NCBI GenBank assembly: GCA_945860355.1
Contig: CAMARB010000005.1
Span: 1 to 55,262 of the forward strand
Direction of reading: 5' to 3'
DNA length: 55,262 bases
From: Chthoniobacter flavus
GTDB taxonomy: Bacteria; Verrucomicrobiota; Verrucomicrobiia; Chthoniobacterales; Chthoniobacteraceae
The position numbers and the translations under genes were made by a program. The notes beneath the pieces are model-generated. The model ran no database searches and had not been told where the DNA came from. It was given only the letters and a program-made list of their open reading frames with translations. Below are positions 8,494 to 16,754 of the stretch, in pieces. Positions within the stretch are counted from its first letter, which is position 1, and each line of letters begins with the position of its first letter.

Positions 8494-9534
8494 ATGAGTC
8501 GGCGGCAGCCTTTCTTTTGCGACAGGTTCTCCCGAGAGGAATACGTGGCCGTCTCCCAACTGCGACGCGGCTTCCGCCGGGGCGAACATCACCGGTTCCC
8601 CCATTACGAGCCGGTTTTATTGAATCCCGCCGCCATTTTCGGCGGCAACACGGACCTGAACCGACCGCACGACACCTCCGGCGAGGATCATGGGCGCCCG
8701 ACGATGAACGAATCCCAGGCCCTCTGGGCTTTTGCCAAACACATCTACGCGCGCGCTTTGACGGACACGCTCAAGCGCTTTTCCCGCCTGGCCTGCTTCA
8801 GTTGGCAAGAGGGCTATCCCAACTTCCGATTCCTCTCCCCGGCCCCGGATTTCGCCGCCGCCGGGGAATTCCTCATCGAACGCGCCGCCAAGCTCTGCGA
8901 CACCGTCTTCCAGACAAAACCCGGGCCGTTTAATTGGAGCGCCCTCGCCCACCTTTTCCATCGGCCCACACCGCATCAGCTCGAGCTCCTCAACTACTGG
9001 GACGCGCTGCCGCACGCGACTCCCCGGGATCTGGAGATGATCCGCCGCGTGTCCCATCTCGACGTGGAAGGCGCGTTGGCGCTGGTGGCGTCCGGCGCGA
9101 ACATCAACGCGTTTGACCGGTGCGGCAAAACGGCTCTCACCACGCTCACCCGGGCCACTGCCTGGGATCACATCCCGATGGACAAGGATTACGACCGGAA
9201 GGTCAAAGCCCTGCCGCCCCTGGCTCAGGACGAGCGGATCCGGATGATTTCAAGGCTTCTCGACGCGGGCGCCCGGATCAATCTGGTGTTCTACGAGCAA
9301 TGCGACGCGCTCACCGAGGCGGTGCTCGCCGGGGAACCCGAGACCGTGCGGTTTCTGCTCTCGGAAGGAGCCGATCCCCACTACAACCCGTGGCCGGAGG
9401 ACGCGCCCGAGGTCCTCTCCCAGGCGCTGCGTTATGCCGAGTCGCAGTGGGTCCGGGACCGAAGCGCTGACCGGGCTGAGGAAATCCGGCGCGCGCTCAA
9501 AGACGCAGGGGCTGTTGCGCTTGTGGGAGAGTGA
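8494..9534 (+). CDS. Ankyrin-repeat protein
   Basis: 346 residues if ATG 8494 is used. A second ATG at 8704 (MNESQALWAF) would give 276 residues and keeps every recognisable domain, so the true start is uncertain. Ankyrin-type helical repeats are visible in the second half: DVEGALALVASGANINAFDR followed by CGKTALTTL, then RMISRLLDAGARINL and later PETVRFLLSEGADPHYN. The N-terminal half is a helical region I do not recognise. No signal peptide or membrane helix, so probably cytoplasmic and mediating protein contacts. It lies directly upstream of the type III restriction-modification genes but is separated by a likely terminator, so no functional link is claimed. Confidence 0.65.
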   Translation: MSRRQPFFCDRFSREEYVAVSQLRRGFRRGEHHRFPHYEPVLLNPAAIFGGNTDLNRPHDTSGEDHGRPTMNESQALWAFAKHIYARALTDTLKRFSRLACFSWQEGYPNFRFLSPAPDFAAAGEFLIERAAKLCDTVFQTKPGPFNWSALAHLFHRPTPHQLELLNYWDALPHATPRDLEMIRRVSHLDVEGALALVASGANINAFDRCGKTALTTLTRATAWDHIPMDKDYDRKVKALPPLAQDERIRMISRLLDAGARINLVFYEQCDALTEAVLAGEPETVRFLLSEGADPHYNPWPEDAPEVLSQALRYAESQWVRDRSADRAEEIRRALKDAGAVALVGE

Positions 9535-9601
9535 AACATCCGGCAAACCAACCGCCAACGCCGCATCAGGGGCGAGAAGATGTGGGTTCGCGTGTCCCCG
9601 G

Positions 9602-9622
9602 ACACCCGCTCGGTGTTTTTTT
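9602..9622 (+). terminator. Possible intrinsic terminator after ankyrin gene
   Basis: ACACC (9602-9606) pairs with GGTGT (9612-9616) and is followed by a run of T to 9622. The five-base-pair stem is short but the T run is good, and the position is 68 bases after the ankyrin stop. Confidence 0.45.
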
Positions 9623-9702
9623 CATCTGAGTCCATTCGAGCCCTGCGAACGGGCGACTCGGGAATTGCCGGATGGCATTGAGAGGGTGATGATACGTGGC
9701 TC

Positions 9703-11322
9703 ATGCCGACGCTGAACTGGATAGGAAAAGATGCCGTGGTGAACCACCATTTACAGGTGCCGTTTCACCTCTTGCGCGACGTGCCCGAACTGGGCTGCGG
9801 CGAGCCGGGAGAGGGCAATCTCATCGTCGAGGGTGACAACCTCACGGCACTCAAGGCGCTGCTGCCCTATTACGCCGGGCAGGTCAAATGCATCTACATC
9901 GACCCGCCCTACAACACGGGCAACGAGGGCTGGGCCTATAACGACAACGTGAAAAGCCCGCTGATCACCGAGTGGCTGGGCAAGGTCGTGGGAAAGGAAG
10001 GCGAGACGCTCGACCGGCACGACCGTTGGCTTTGCATGATGTACCCGAGGCTCGCGCTGCTCCGGCAGTTTTTGCGCGAGGACGGCGCGATTTTTATCAG
10101 CATCGACGACAACGAAGTGCAGGCACTGCGGTATCTCATGGATGAGATATTTGGGGCGCAGAACTTCATAGCAACTGTGCTGTGGCAAAAAGTCTATTCA
10201 CCCAAGAATTCTGCGCGGCATTTCTCCGAAGACCACGACTACATCATTGTGTATGCGAAGCATGCAAACGACTGGAAGCCGAACCTCGTTCCACGCAGTG
10301 AACAGCAGGATTCAGCTTACAAGAATCGCGACAATGACCCGCGTGGACCTTGGAAAACGGGCGATCTTTCCGCGCGAAATTTTTATAGCCAAGGAACGTA
10401 CGAAATCGTTTGTCCCTCTGGCCGAGTGATTCCCCATCCGCCAAAAGGAATGTATTGGCGCGTATCCAAAGAGAAATTCGGCGAGCTTGACCGGGATAGG
10501 CGCATCTGGTGGGGAAAAAACGGAAGCGCAATCCCGCAGATCAAACGTTTTTTGTCTGACGTGAAGCAGGGTGTCGTGCCTCAAACGATGTGGTTTTATG
10601 ACGAGGTCGGACACACTCAGGACGCTAAGAAGGAACTTCTTGCGGCGCTGGATTTCCAATCGTCTGAGGACGTATTCATCACACCGAAACCGACGCGTCT
10701 GATTGAGCGCATACTGCAAATCGCCACGAATCCCGGCGATCTCATCCTCGATTCCTTTGCGGGTTCCGGCACCACGGGGCACGCGGTGTTGAAGCAGAAT
10801 CAGGCAGTGCCAGACCATGCGCCACGCCGTTTCATTCTTGTGGAAATGGAGCCGACGATCGCGCGCGATGTGACTCGGGAACGGGTGCGCCGCGTCGCCG
10901 AAGGCTACACCAACGCCAATGGCGAAGAAGTGGCCGGGCTCGGCGGCGGATTCCGCTACTGCGCGCTGGGAGAAACGCTCTTCGACGAAACGGGGAGAAT
11001 CCGTGAAAGCGTGCGTTTTGGGGAGCTGGCCCGGCACGTCTATTTCACCGAAACGGGCGAGCCGCTGCCACGCGAGCGCGTGCCGTCCTCGCCTCTCCTA
11101 GGAGTTTGCCGAGGCGTCGGGATTTACCTGCTCTACAACGGAATCCTTGGCGACAAGAGCGTCAACGGCGGAAACGTGCTCACGCGCGCAACACTGACGA
11201 AACTCCCCCCATTTGACGGTCCGAAGGTGGTCTTTTGCGCAGGATGCCTGCTCGGCGGCGACCGGCTTGATTCGGCCCAAATCACCGTGCGGCAGACTCC
11301 CTACGAAATCCGCATCTCATGA
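9703..11322 (+). CDS. mod: Type III restriction system DNA adenine methyltransferase (Mod)
   Basis: 539 residues. Methylates adenine N6 in a target recognised by its own central domain and is also the specificity subunit of the type III restriction complex. The catalytic motif IV DPPY is at residues 67-70 (IYIDPPYNTGNEGWAYND) and the AdoMet-binding motif I, DSFAGSGTTGHAV, comes later near residue 350: the order of beta-class methyltransferases. The segment between (about 140-330) is the variable target-recognition region and sets the unknown sequence specificity. The stop TGA (11320-11322) lies in the string CATGATCTC, which recurs at the start of res, so mod and res originally overlapped by ATGA before a cassette was inserted between them. 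Confidence 0.9.
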   Translation: MPTLNWIGKDAVVNHHLQVPFHLLRDVPELGCGEPGEGNLIVEGDNLTALKALLPYYAGQVKCIYIDPPYNTGNEGWAYNDNVKSPLITEWLGKVVGKEGETLDRHDRWLCMMYPRLALLRQFLREDGAIFISIDDNEVQALRYLMDEIFGAQNFIATVLWQKVYSPKNSARHFSEDHDYIIVYAKHANDWKPNLVPRSEQQDSAYKNRDNDPRGPWKTGDLSARNFYSQGTYEIVCPSGRVIPHPPKGMYWRVSKEKFGELDRDRRIWWGKNGSAIPQIKRFLSDVKQGVVPQTMWFYDEVGHTQDAKKELLAALDFQSSEDVFITPKPTRLIERILQIATNPGDLILDSFAGSGTTGHAVLKQNQAVPDHAPRRFILVEMEPTIARDVTRERVRRVAEGYTNANGEEVAGLGGGFRYCALGETLFDETGRIRESVRFGELARHVYFTETGEPLPRERVPSSPLLGVCRGVGIYLLYNGILGDKSVNGGNVLTRATLTKLPPFDGPKVVFCAGCLLGGDRLDSAQITVRQTPYEIRIS

Positions 11323-11326
11323 TCTC

Positions 11327-11498
11327 GCCAATCAGTCTCGCACGAAGCACACGGAGGACACGGAGATGGAATTGAATCACATCAGCGAAGTCATCGTGGA
11401 CGCGGCTTACCACCTTCCTTCGGAGCGCCCCGGAGTTGGGATGAAGCAAACCCTTTCAATCTTCTCCGTGAACTCCGTGCGCTCCGTGCGAACCAACC
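11327..11498 (+). mobile_element. GxxExxY cassette, internally deleted copy
   Basis: 172 bp unit bounded by CATGATCTC at 11318-11326 and 11499-11507. It has the same left end (AGTCTCGCACGAAG, ACACGGAGGACACGGAG, then the gene start at 11366) and the same right end (CTTCTCCGTGAACTCCGTGC to GCGAACCAACC) as the full copy that follows. Some 344 bases are missing: reading jumps from codon 15 of the GxxExxY gene (VDAAYH) to its last codons, leaving a 45-codon frame without the nuclease-like core. It looks like a non-autonomous deletion derivative of the neighbouring cassette. Confidence 0.7.
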
Positions 11499-11507
11499 CA
11501 TGATCTC

Positions 11508-12023
11508 ACTACTCAGTCTCGCACGAAGTACACGGAGGACACGGAGATGGAATTGAATCAAATCAGCGAAGTGATCGTGGACGCGGCTTACCATGTGCAT
11601 CGCGCGCTGGGGCCGGGCCTGCTGGAGTCGGTCTATGAAGTCATTCTCGCCGATGCGTTGCGGGCGCGGGGTCTCACGGCAGAGCGGCAGAAGCCGATAA
11701 CGATTCGCTTTGGGGGAAAGACTTTCGATGAGGGATTTCGTGCAGACCTCGTGGTTGAAGGTCAGGTTATCGTGGAACTCAAATCCGTGGAGCAGCTCGC
11801 GCGAGTGCATAAGAAACAGGTGCTGACTTACCTCAAATTATCCGGCCTTAAAATGGGGCTGCTCATCAACTTTGGCGGCGAACTTTTGAAAGGGAACATT
11901 GAACGTCTGGTGGTCGGCGACGCGCCTGACCTCAAACAATCACCCACGGAGCGCCCGGAGTTGGGATGAGGCCAACCCTTTCAATCTTCTCCGTGAACTC
12001 CGTGTGCTCCGTGCGAACCAACC
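11508..12023 (+). mobile_element. GxxExxY cassette, complete copy with terminal inverted repeats
   Basis: 516 bp unit. The left arm (11519-11547, TCGCACGAAGTACACGGAG and on to the gene ATG) and the reverse complement of the right arm (11988-12016) match at 25 of 29 positions, so the unit has imperfect terminal inverted repeats built from a 9-nt period (CACGGAGNA). It is flanked by CATGATCTC at 11499-11507 and 12024-12032, a 9 bp direct repeat that fits a target-site duplication. Removing both units and two of the three direct repeats restores an ATGA overlap of mod and res. No transposase is encoded, so movement would need a protein supplied in trans, or the GxxExxY protein itself. Confidence 0.65.
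11547..11969 (+). CDS. GxxExxY protein (PD-(D/E)xK-like)
   Basis: 140 residues. The family-defining motif is seen as GLLESVY, with Gly24, Glu27 and Tyr30. A nuclease-like site follows: Asp67 in FRADLVV and Glu77-x-Lys79 in VIVELKS, the D..ExK arrangement of PD-(D/E)xK enzymes. Known members are about 125 residues; here the last 12 or so residues (QSPTERPELG) are encoded by the right end of the cassette. Biochemical function of the family is not established. The ATG lies at the inner edge of the left inverted repeat, with GGAG a few bases upstream as ribosome-binding site. It sits between mod and res but is probably a passenger rather than a subunit of the restriction enzyme. Confidence 0.85.
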   Translation: MELNQISEVIVDAAYHVHRALGPGLLESVYEVILADALRARGLTAERQKPITIRFGGKTFDEGFRADLVVEGQVIVELKSVEQLARVHKKQVLTYLKLSGLKMGLLINFGGELLKGNIERLVVGDAPDLKQSPTERPELG

Positions 12024-12024
12024 C

Positions 12025-14712
12025 ATGATCTCCCTCAAGGACTACCAGCGCCGTGTGCTCGCCTCGTTGCGCGAGTTTCTCAACCAAGTCTCGCGTGGCG
12101 TTCCAGTGACCCAGGCATTCCAGGAAGTGCAGCTCGCCAACGACCGCCCGCCGGTGCCCTACTTCCCGGCGGTCGCGGCGGGGCTCCGGCCCGAAATGCC
12201 CTACGTCTGCCTGCGCGTCCCCACGGGCGGCGGCAAGACGCTCCTCGCCAGCCATGCGGTCGGCCTCGCAAAGAGCGAACTTCTGCGGGCGGAGCGCGCG
12301 GTCGCGTTGTGGCTGGCGCCGAGCAACACCATTCTCGACCAGACCGCCGATGCGTTGCGCGACCCTCGCCACCCCTATCGGCGGGCGCTGGAGCTTTCCT
12401 GTGGCGGGCCTGTGGACGTGGTGACCATCGACGAGGCGCTTTCTCTTCCACGAGCCACAGTGGACGGGCAGACGGTGGTGATCGTGGCGACGATCCAATC
12501 TTTCCGAGTCGAAGACACCACGGGCCGCAAGGTCTACGACCAGAACGGCGCCTTCTCCGAGCACCTGCTCAATGTGCCCGCCGACCGGTTGACGGACCTG
12601 CTCCCCGGCGCGGACGGCAAACCCAAGCCGTCGCTTGTGAACATGCTGCGTCTGCGGCGGCCCATCGTCATCGTGGACGAGGCGCACAATGCGCGGACGG
12701 AGCTTTCGTTTTCAACGCTCGGGAATGTCCTGCCATCGTGCATCATCGAGTTCACGGCAACCCCGGCCCGGACGAGGGCGCCCTCGAACGTCCTGCACCA
12801 TGTCTCGGCTGCGGAACTGAAAGCGGCAAACATGGTGAAACTGCCGCTTCGGGTGATCACACGGCACCCGAGCCAGAAGGATGCGCTCCTTGCCGACGCG
12901 CTCACTCTCCGGGCGGATTTGGAAAAAATCGCCGCCGCGGAGGCGCAGGCGACGGGGGAGTATCTGCGGCCGATCATGCTCATCCAAGCAGAGCGAGTAG
13001 ATGCTTGTGAGCCGCTGCGCGAGAGGCTGGTGACGGAATTCGGCGTCGAGCGGGACGAGGTGAAGATCTCCGTGGGCAGCAAGGACGAGTTGAAGGACGC
13101 AAAGGATATTGGCACGGCGAAGAGCGCGGTGCGTTTCATCATCACGGTGGAGAAGTTGCGCGAGGGCTGGGATTGCCCGTGGGCCTACGTGCTTTGCAGC
13201 CTCAAGGAGACGCGCTCGGCAACGGCCATCGAGCAGATCGTGGGACGCATCCTGCGGCTGCCCGGGGCGAAGGAAAAGCGGCACCCGGACCTCAATTGCG
13301 CCTACGCGTTCTCAGCGTCACCCAACATCCACGACGTGCTGGCGGAACTCCGCGATGCGTTGGAGAGCAATGGCTTTACCGCAGCGGAAGCGGAACGCGT
13401 GATCATCCCGGTCTCGCAGGGCACGCTGGCGCTCGGTGCGCAACCGAAGACTGTGACGCTTGAACCGGGCAAGGAGTTGGATGTGGCCGTGGCCCAAACG
13501 CAGGTCGCTTCGCTTGGCGGCAAGGTGCGCCTGAATCCAAACACCGGGGCGCTGACGATCCTCGTGCCGCTCGACGCTGAGGAATCCGAACGGCTGGTTT
13601 CCTGCGCGACGACACCCGAGGCGAAGCGGAAGGTAACGGAGACCGTGGCGGTCGTCCGTGAATTGGAGCGGGCGTTTGGCGGCAGTGGAGCCACGCGCCC
13701 GCCTTCGGCCTACGAGCAGCAAATCGATTTCATCGTGCCGCGTCTCTGTGTGCGAGAGGAGGGGCAACTCTTTGAGTTCGAGAGCACATTCCTTCTCGAA
13801 CACCCGTGGAAACTCAGTGCCAAGGACGCAGCGCTGGCGGCCGGCTACAACCCGCTCGAGCGCCCGGCCGGAAAAGCGGGGCTCGTAGACGTAGGCGAGG
13901 AAGGCAGGCTGACGACCGGTGTTGTGAGCGAAACCCACAGCACGGATTTTGTGGGCACGCTCCACCAGCAGGTGCTGCAGCTCGCCGGGGCCAGCGACTG
14001 GACGGCGGAGACCTTGATCGCCTGGATCGACAAGCGGATCGACCACGCGGACATTCCGTTGGGTGAGTCGGCGGGGTTTCTCCGCAAGGTGCTGAACGGG
14101 TTGATGGCGAAACACGGCATCACGGATGTGAGCGTTCTCGCGCTAGACCGATTTCGGCTGCGCGATGAAGTCGAGCGGCGGATCAGGCAGCATCGGGAGA
14201 GCGAGCGGGCGGCCGCATTCAAAGGGTGGCTCCTCCCAGAGTCGGCGCTGACGGTGACCGACGAGGGTGCGCTCAACTTCAAGACGATGACCTATGAGCC
14301 GAGCTGGCATTACGAAGGCGGCTTCCAATTCAAGAAGCATTATTTCGGAGCGAAGCCGGGGGAACTCCGCGAAAAGCGCGCAGACGGCCAGCCGACCGAG
14401 GAGTTCAAATGCGCGCAGTCTCTCGATGAACTGCCGCAGGTGAAATTTTGGGTTCGGAATCTCTCGAAGCGGGCCGGCTCCTTCCGTCTGCAAACCTCGA
14501 AAGACTGGTTCTACCCGGACTTCGTCTGCCTGCTCGACGATGGGCGCGTGCTGGTGGTGGAATACAAGGGTGCGCATCTCGTCGATGGGGCCGCTGAAAA
14601 AGCGGCGGTCGCCGCGGTATGGGCATCACGCAGCGGCGGCAAGTGCCTGTTCGTGATGCCGACGGATCAGGATTTTTCGGCGATCACGCAGGCATTGGCG
14701 GCGTCGGCGTAG
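12025..14712 (+). CDS. res: Type III restriction enzyme, Res subunit (helicase-nuclease)
   Basis: 895 residues. Forms a complex with Mod and cleaves DNA after ATP-driven communication between two sites. Visible parts: a Q-like N-terminal region, Walker A PTGGGKT near residues 66-72, DEAH-type Walker B IVDEAHNAR near 215, motif III-like FTATPART near 240, helicase motif VI as VGRILRLPGAKEKRHP near 410, and a C-terminal PD..ExK nuclease site (YPDFVCLL near 830 and VVEYKGAH near 846). All key residues seem intact, so the system could be active. ATG 12025 is chosen because MISLKDYQRRVLASL is the normal start of Res proteins and this ATG is in the ancestral ATGA overlap with mod; frames reading in from upstream run through cassette sequence. 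Confidence 0.9.
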   Translation: MISLKDYQRRVLASLREFLNQVSRGVPVTQAFQEVQLANDRPPVPYFPAVAAGLRPEMPYVCLRVPTGGGKTLLASHAVGLAKSELLRAERAVALWLAPSNTILDQTADALRDPRHPYRRALELSCGGPVDVVTIDEALSLPRATVDGQTVVIVATIQSFRVEDTTGRKVYDQNGAFSEHLLNVPADRLTDLLPGADGKPKPSLVNMLRLRRPIVIVDEAHNARTELSFSTLGNVLPSCIIEFTATPARTRAPSNVLHHVSAAELKAANMVKLPLRVITRHPSQKDALLADALTLRADLEKIAAAEAQATGEYLRPIMLIQAERVDACEPLRERLVTEFGVERDEVKISVGSKDELKDAKDIGTAKSAVRFIITVEKLREGWDCPWAYVLCSLKETRSATAIEQIVGRILRLPGAKEKRHPDLNCAYAFSASPNIHDVLAELRDALESNGFTAAEAERVIIPVSQGTLALGAQPKTVTLEPGKELDVAVAQTQVASLGGKVRLNPNTGALTILVPLDAEESERLVSCATTPEAKRKVTETVAVVRELERAFGGSGATRPPSAYEQQIDFIVPRLCVREEGQLFEFESTFLLEHPWKLSAKDAALAAGYNPLERPAGKAGLVDVGEEGRLTTGVVSETHSTDFVGTLHQQVLQLAGASDWTAETLIAWIDKRIDHADIPLGESAGFLRKVLNGLMAKHGITDVSVLALDRFRLRDEVERRIRQHRESERAAAFKGWLLPESALTVTDEGALNFKTMTYEPSWHYEGGFQFKKHYFGAKPGELREKRADGQPTEEFKCAQSLDELPQVKFWVRNLSKRAGSFRLQTSKDWFYPDFVCLLDDGRVLVVEYKGAHLVDGAAEKAAVAAVWASRSGGKCLFVMPTDQDFSAITQALAASA

Positions 14713-15217
14713 CGCCGGACCATGGGCCGCAGATCTCGGCAGCGGCCTCGCGCCGCCAGTGAGATCGCCCATTTGGCGTCGTGGTCGGGTGAGGCGTTGA
14801 TGGTTCTTGGGGCGCCGTTTTACTGCCCTGGGTTTGAAAGGTGGCACAGGCTTCCAGCCTGTGACCAGCCTGTGATCTTTGACACTCACAGCCAGGATGG
14901 CTGTGCCACTTTGGTCTCCACCGGCGGCACGCGCAGATCCCTGCACTCCCCACCCGGGGATTTCCAGAGGAGGGTATCGTCCCGAACCATCCTTCACTGG
15001 GCGCCATTCGGGACAGAGGGTGCAGCCGAGGGGCAGCAGAAGATTTGCCTTCCCCATCGCATCTTGCACCCATGACAGAGTGCCTCGCAATCGGGGGGCT
15101 CGGTTTCCTGGTGGTGTCGCTGCGCTCGACCACCCGCGTGTCCAAAAACTGTCCAAAAAATCGACTTAGATTTCTGGCGTCTTCTGCAAGTGTCTACCAT
15201 TCAAAGACTTAGAATGG
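14713..15217. other. Gene-free stretch with repeat fragments
   Basis: No credible gene. It holds a short inverted-repeat element (14837-14912, listed separately) and, near 15100-15127, GGTGGTGTCGCTGCGCTCGA, which resembles part of the 336 bp element at 3785-4120 (GAGGTGTCGCTGCGCTC). CCATTC (15197-15202) and GAATGG (15212-15217) form a hairpin immediately beyond the tRNA 3' end. The remaining sequence around 14930-15060 shows nothing recognisable. Confidence 0.6.
14837..14912. repeat. Short inverted-repeat element (GTGGCACAG..CTGTGCCAC)
   Basis: AAAGGTGGCACAGG at the left and CTGTGCCACTTT at the right form an inverted pair, with smaller CAGGCTTCCAGCCTG and CAGCCAGGATGGCTG palindromes inside each arm. 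The reading 'cacag(g)cttccagcctgtg' is a common intergenic palindrome in PVC genomes as I know them. Probably a REP-like or RNA-hairpin element; no gene. Confidence 0.6.
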
Positions 15218-15290
15218 TGACCCTAACGGGATTCGAACCCGTGTTACTCCCGTGAAAGGGGAGTGTCCTAGACCTCTGGACGATAGGGTC
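15218..15290 (-). tRNA. tRNA-Glu (anticodon TTC)
   Basis: 73 nt cloverleaf on the minus strand. Acceptor stem GACCCTA/TAGGGTC, anticodon stem CTCCC/GGGAG around the loop CTTTCAC (anticodon TTC), T-arm ACGGG/CCCGT with the GTTCGAAT loop, and discriminator A at 15218. CCA is not encoded. A CCATTC/GAATGG hairpin follows directly at the 3' side and may guide trimming or termination. No integrase or duplicated 3' end was seen. Confidence 0.95.
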
Positions 15291-15416
15291 GTTTTGCAAC
15301 GAGCGGCGGATGATGCGGAGCGAAGCCCGGAGTTGCAACCCCTTTTTCTTCAAATTTACTCGCGCCTCAAAACTGCCACTCCTCCCCCCGATTTCCCCGC
15401 CCACCCCCACCGGCTT

Positions 15417-16754
15417 TCAAACAGGTTTTCCCTCAAGAATCCGCTCGGCGGTCCGATCCGACGCGCCTTGGTGAATTTCCATCGCCGCTTTCGCGCGACT
15501 CCCCAGATCACGGCACTTGTCCGGATCCTCCAAAAGCGCCTGGAGAGTCCCGATCAACACCTCGCCGTCGGCAACCTGGACCGCGGCGTTCCGGTCCCGG
15601 AGCAGTGCCACCACCGAAGCAAAATTCTCCATGTGCGGACCGTAAACCACGGGCTTGCCGAGGGCGGCGGGCTCGGCCGGGTTTTGACCGCCCCCATCGC
15701 GGATCCCGGGCAAACTCTTGCCCACAAAAACGACGGTGGCGGTCTGATACCAATCCCGCAACTCCCCCGTGGTGTCGACCAACAGGACATCACAATCCGG
15801 CGCGCTCAGGGCGCCCAGGGCGCTGCGCAAACAAACCCGCGCGCCCGTCGACTCCAGCTCCCGGAGAAGCGCCCCGCAACGCTCCACATGCCGCGGCACG
15901 AGGATGAGAAAGAGGTTGGGGAACCGGACTCGCAATGCCCGCCACGCTTTGAGCAGCTGCATTTCCTCCGGCGCCCAGGTGCTGCCACCGAGCAGGACCG
16001 GAGCGTCGGGCGCGACCCCCGCCTTTTCCAAAAGCAGGCGAAACTCGTGGGCCGCGGCGGGATTGGCGGAGGCGGATGCCCCGTCAAACTTGATACTGCC
16101 GGTGTGCAGGATGCGCTCCGGGAGAACGCCGAGCGTCGCCCAGCGCGCGCGATCGGCGGGCTCGGGCACGAGCACGGCGTCGAGCATCCGGAAGATCGGC
16201 CCCGTCCAAGCCTTGAACCGCCGAAACCGGGCCTCGCTGCGGGGCGACAAACGGGCGTTGACCAGAGACACCGGCACATCGCGACGGCGGCATTCGGCAA
16301 GGAGGTTGGGCCAGGCCTCACCTTCCACCAGCAGCACGTGCCGGGGCCGGATCCAATCCAGCGCGGCCCGCACGACGGAGCGCAGGTCGATGGGGTTGTA
16401 GATCACCAGAATCCCGGGACCCGCGTTTTGCCGGGCCAGGGCAAAGCCGGTGGTGGTGGTGACGGAAATGACCACCGGCAGACCGGGCTGTTTGCGGCGA
16501 AGCGCGCCGGCGAGTTTGAGCGCGACGAGCGTTTCACCGACGCTGATGGAATGGATCCAAACGGGGGGCTCGGCTTGGCCCGGGAAATCCTCGCGCCGGC
16601 CCGGGTACCGGCCGAAACGCTGGCCAAACCCGTCACGGTAATTGCCCCGGCGCACCATGCGCAGCAACACGCCGGGCAACATCAGAAGAAACACCAGCGG
16701 GAAGAGCGTGTTGTAAACCCGCAGGCTCCGCGCCGCGTCGGCCGGCAGATTCAT
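15417..16754 (-). CDS. waaA: 3-deoxy-D-manno-octulosonic acid (Kdo) transferase
   Basis: 445 residues. Transfers Kdo from CMP-Kdo to lipid A precursor on the cytoplasmic face of the inner membrane; its presence implies LPS of Kdo-lipid A type. Visible features: an N-terminal membrane anchor (YNTLFPLVFLLMLPGVLLR, about 14-32), the family motif around WIHSISVGET (residues about 67-76) containing the catalytic-region acidic residue, the GILVIYNPIDL region, and the C-terminal GT-B half with GGSTWAPEE, IRDGGGQNPAEPAALGKPVV near 350-370. Start ATG 16754 overlaps the rsmD stop (ATGA). Last gene of a three-gene overlapping operon. Confidence 0.9.
   Translation of the reverse strand: MNLPADAARSLRVYNTLFPLVFLLMLPGVLLRMVRRGNYRDGFGQRFGRYPGRREDFPGQAEPPVWIHSISVGETLVALKLAGALRRKQPGLPVVISVTTTTGFALARQNAGPGILVIYNPIDLRSVVRAALDWIRPRHVLLVEGEAWPNLLAECRRRDVPVSLVNARLSPRSEARFRRFKAWTGPIFRMLDAVLVPEPADRARWATLGVLPERILHTGSIKFDGASASANPAAAHEFRLLLEKAGVAPDAPVLLGGSTWAPEEMQLLKAWRALRVRFPNLFLILVPRHVERCGALLRELESTGARVCLRSALGALSAPDCDVLLVDTTGELRDWYQTATVVFVGKSLPGIRDGGGQNPAEPAALGKPVVYGPHMENFASVVALLRDRNAAVQVADGEVLIGTLQALLEDPDKCRDLGSRAKAAMEIHQGASDRTAERILEGKPV

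Noticed and set aside
8494-9534. Ankyrin protein as a component of the adjacent restriction system
   Set aside because: Separated by a 168-base gap with a terminator-like hairpin, and type III systems do not need such a subunit; proximity alone is not enough.
15100-15290. Genomic island attachment site at tRNA-Glu
   Set aside because: No integrase gene and no duplicated tRNA 3' end within the window.
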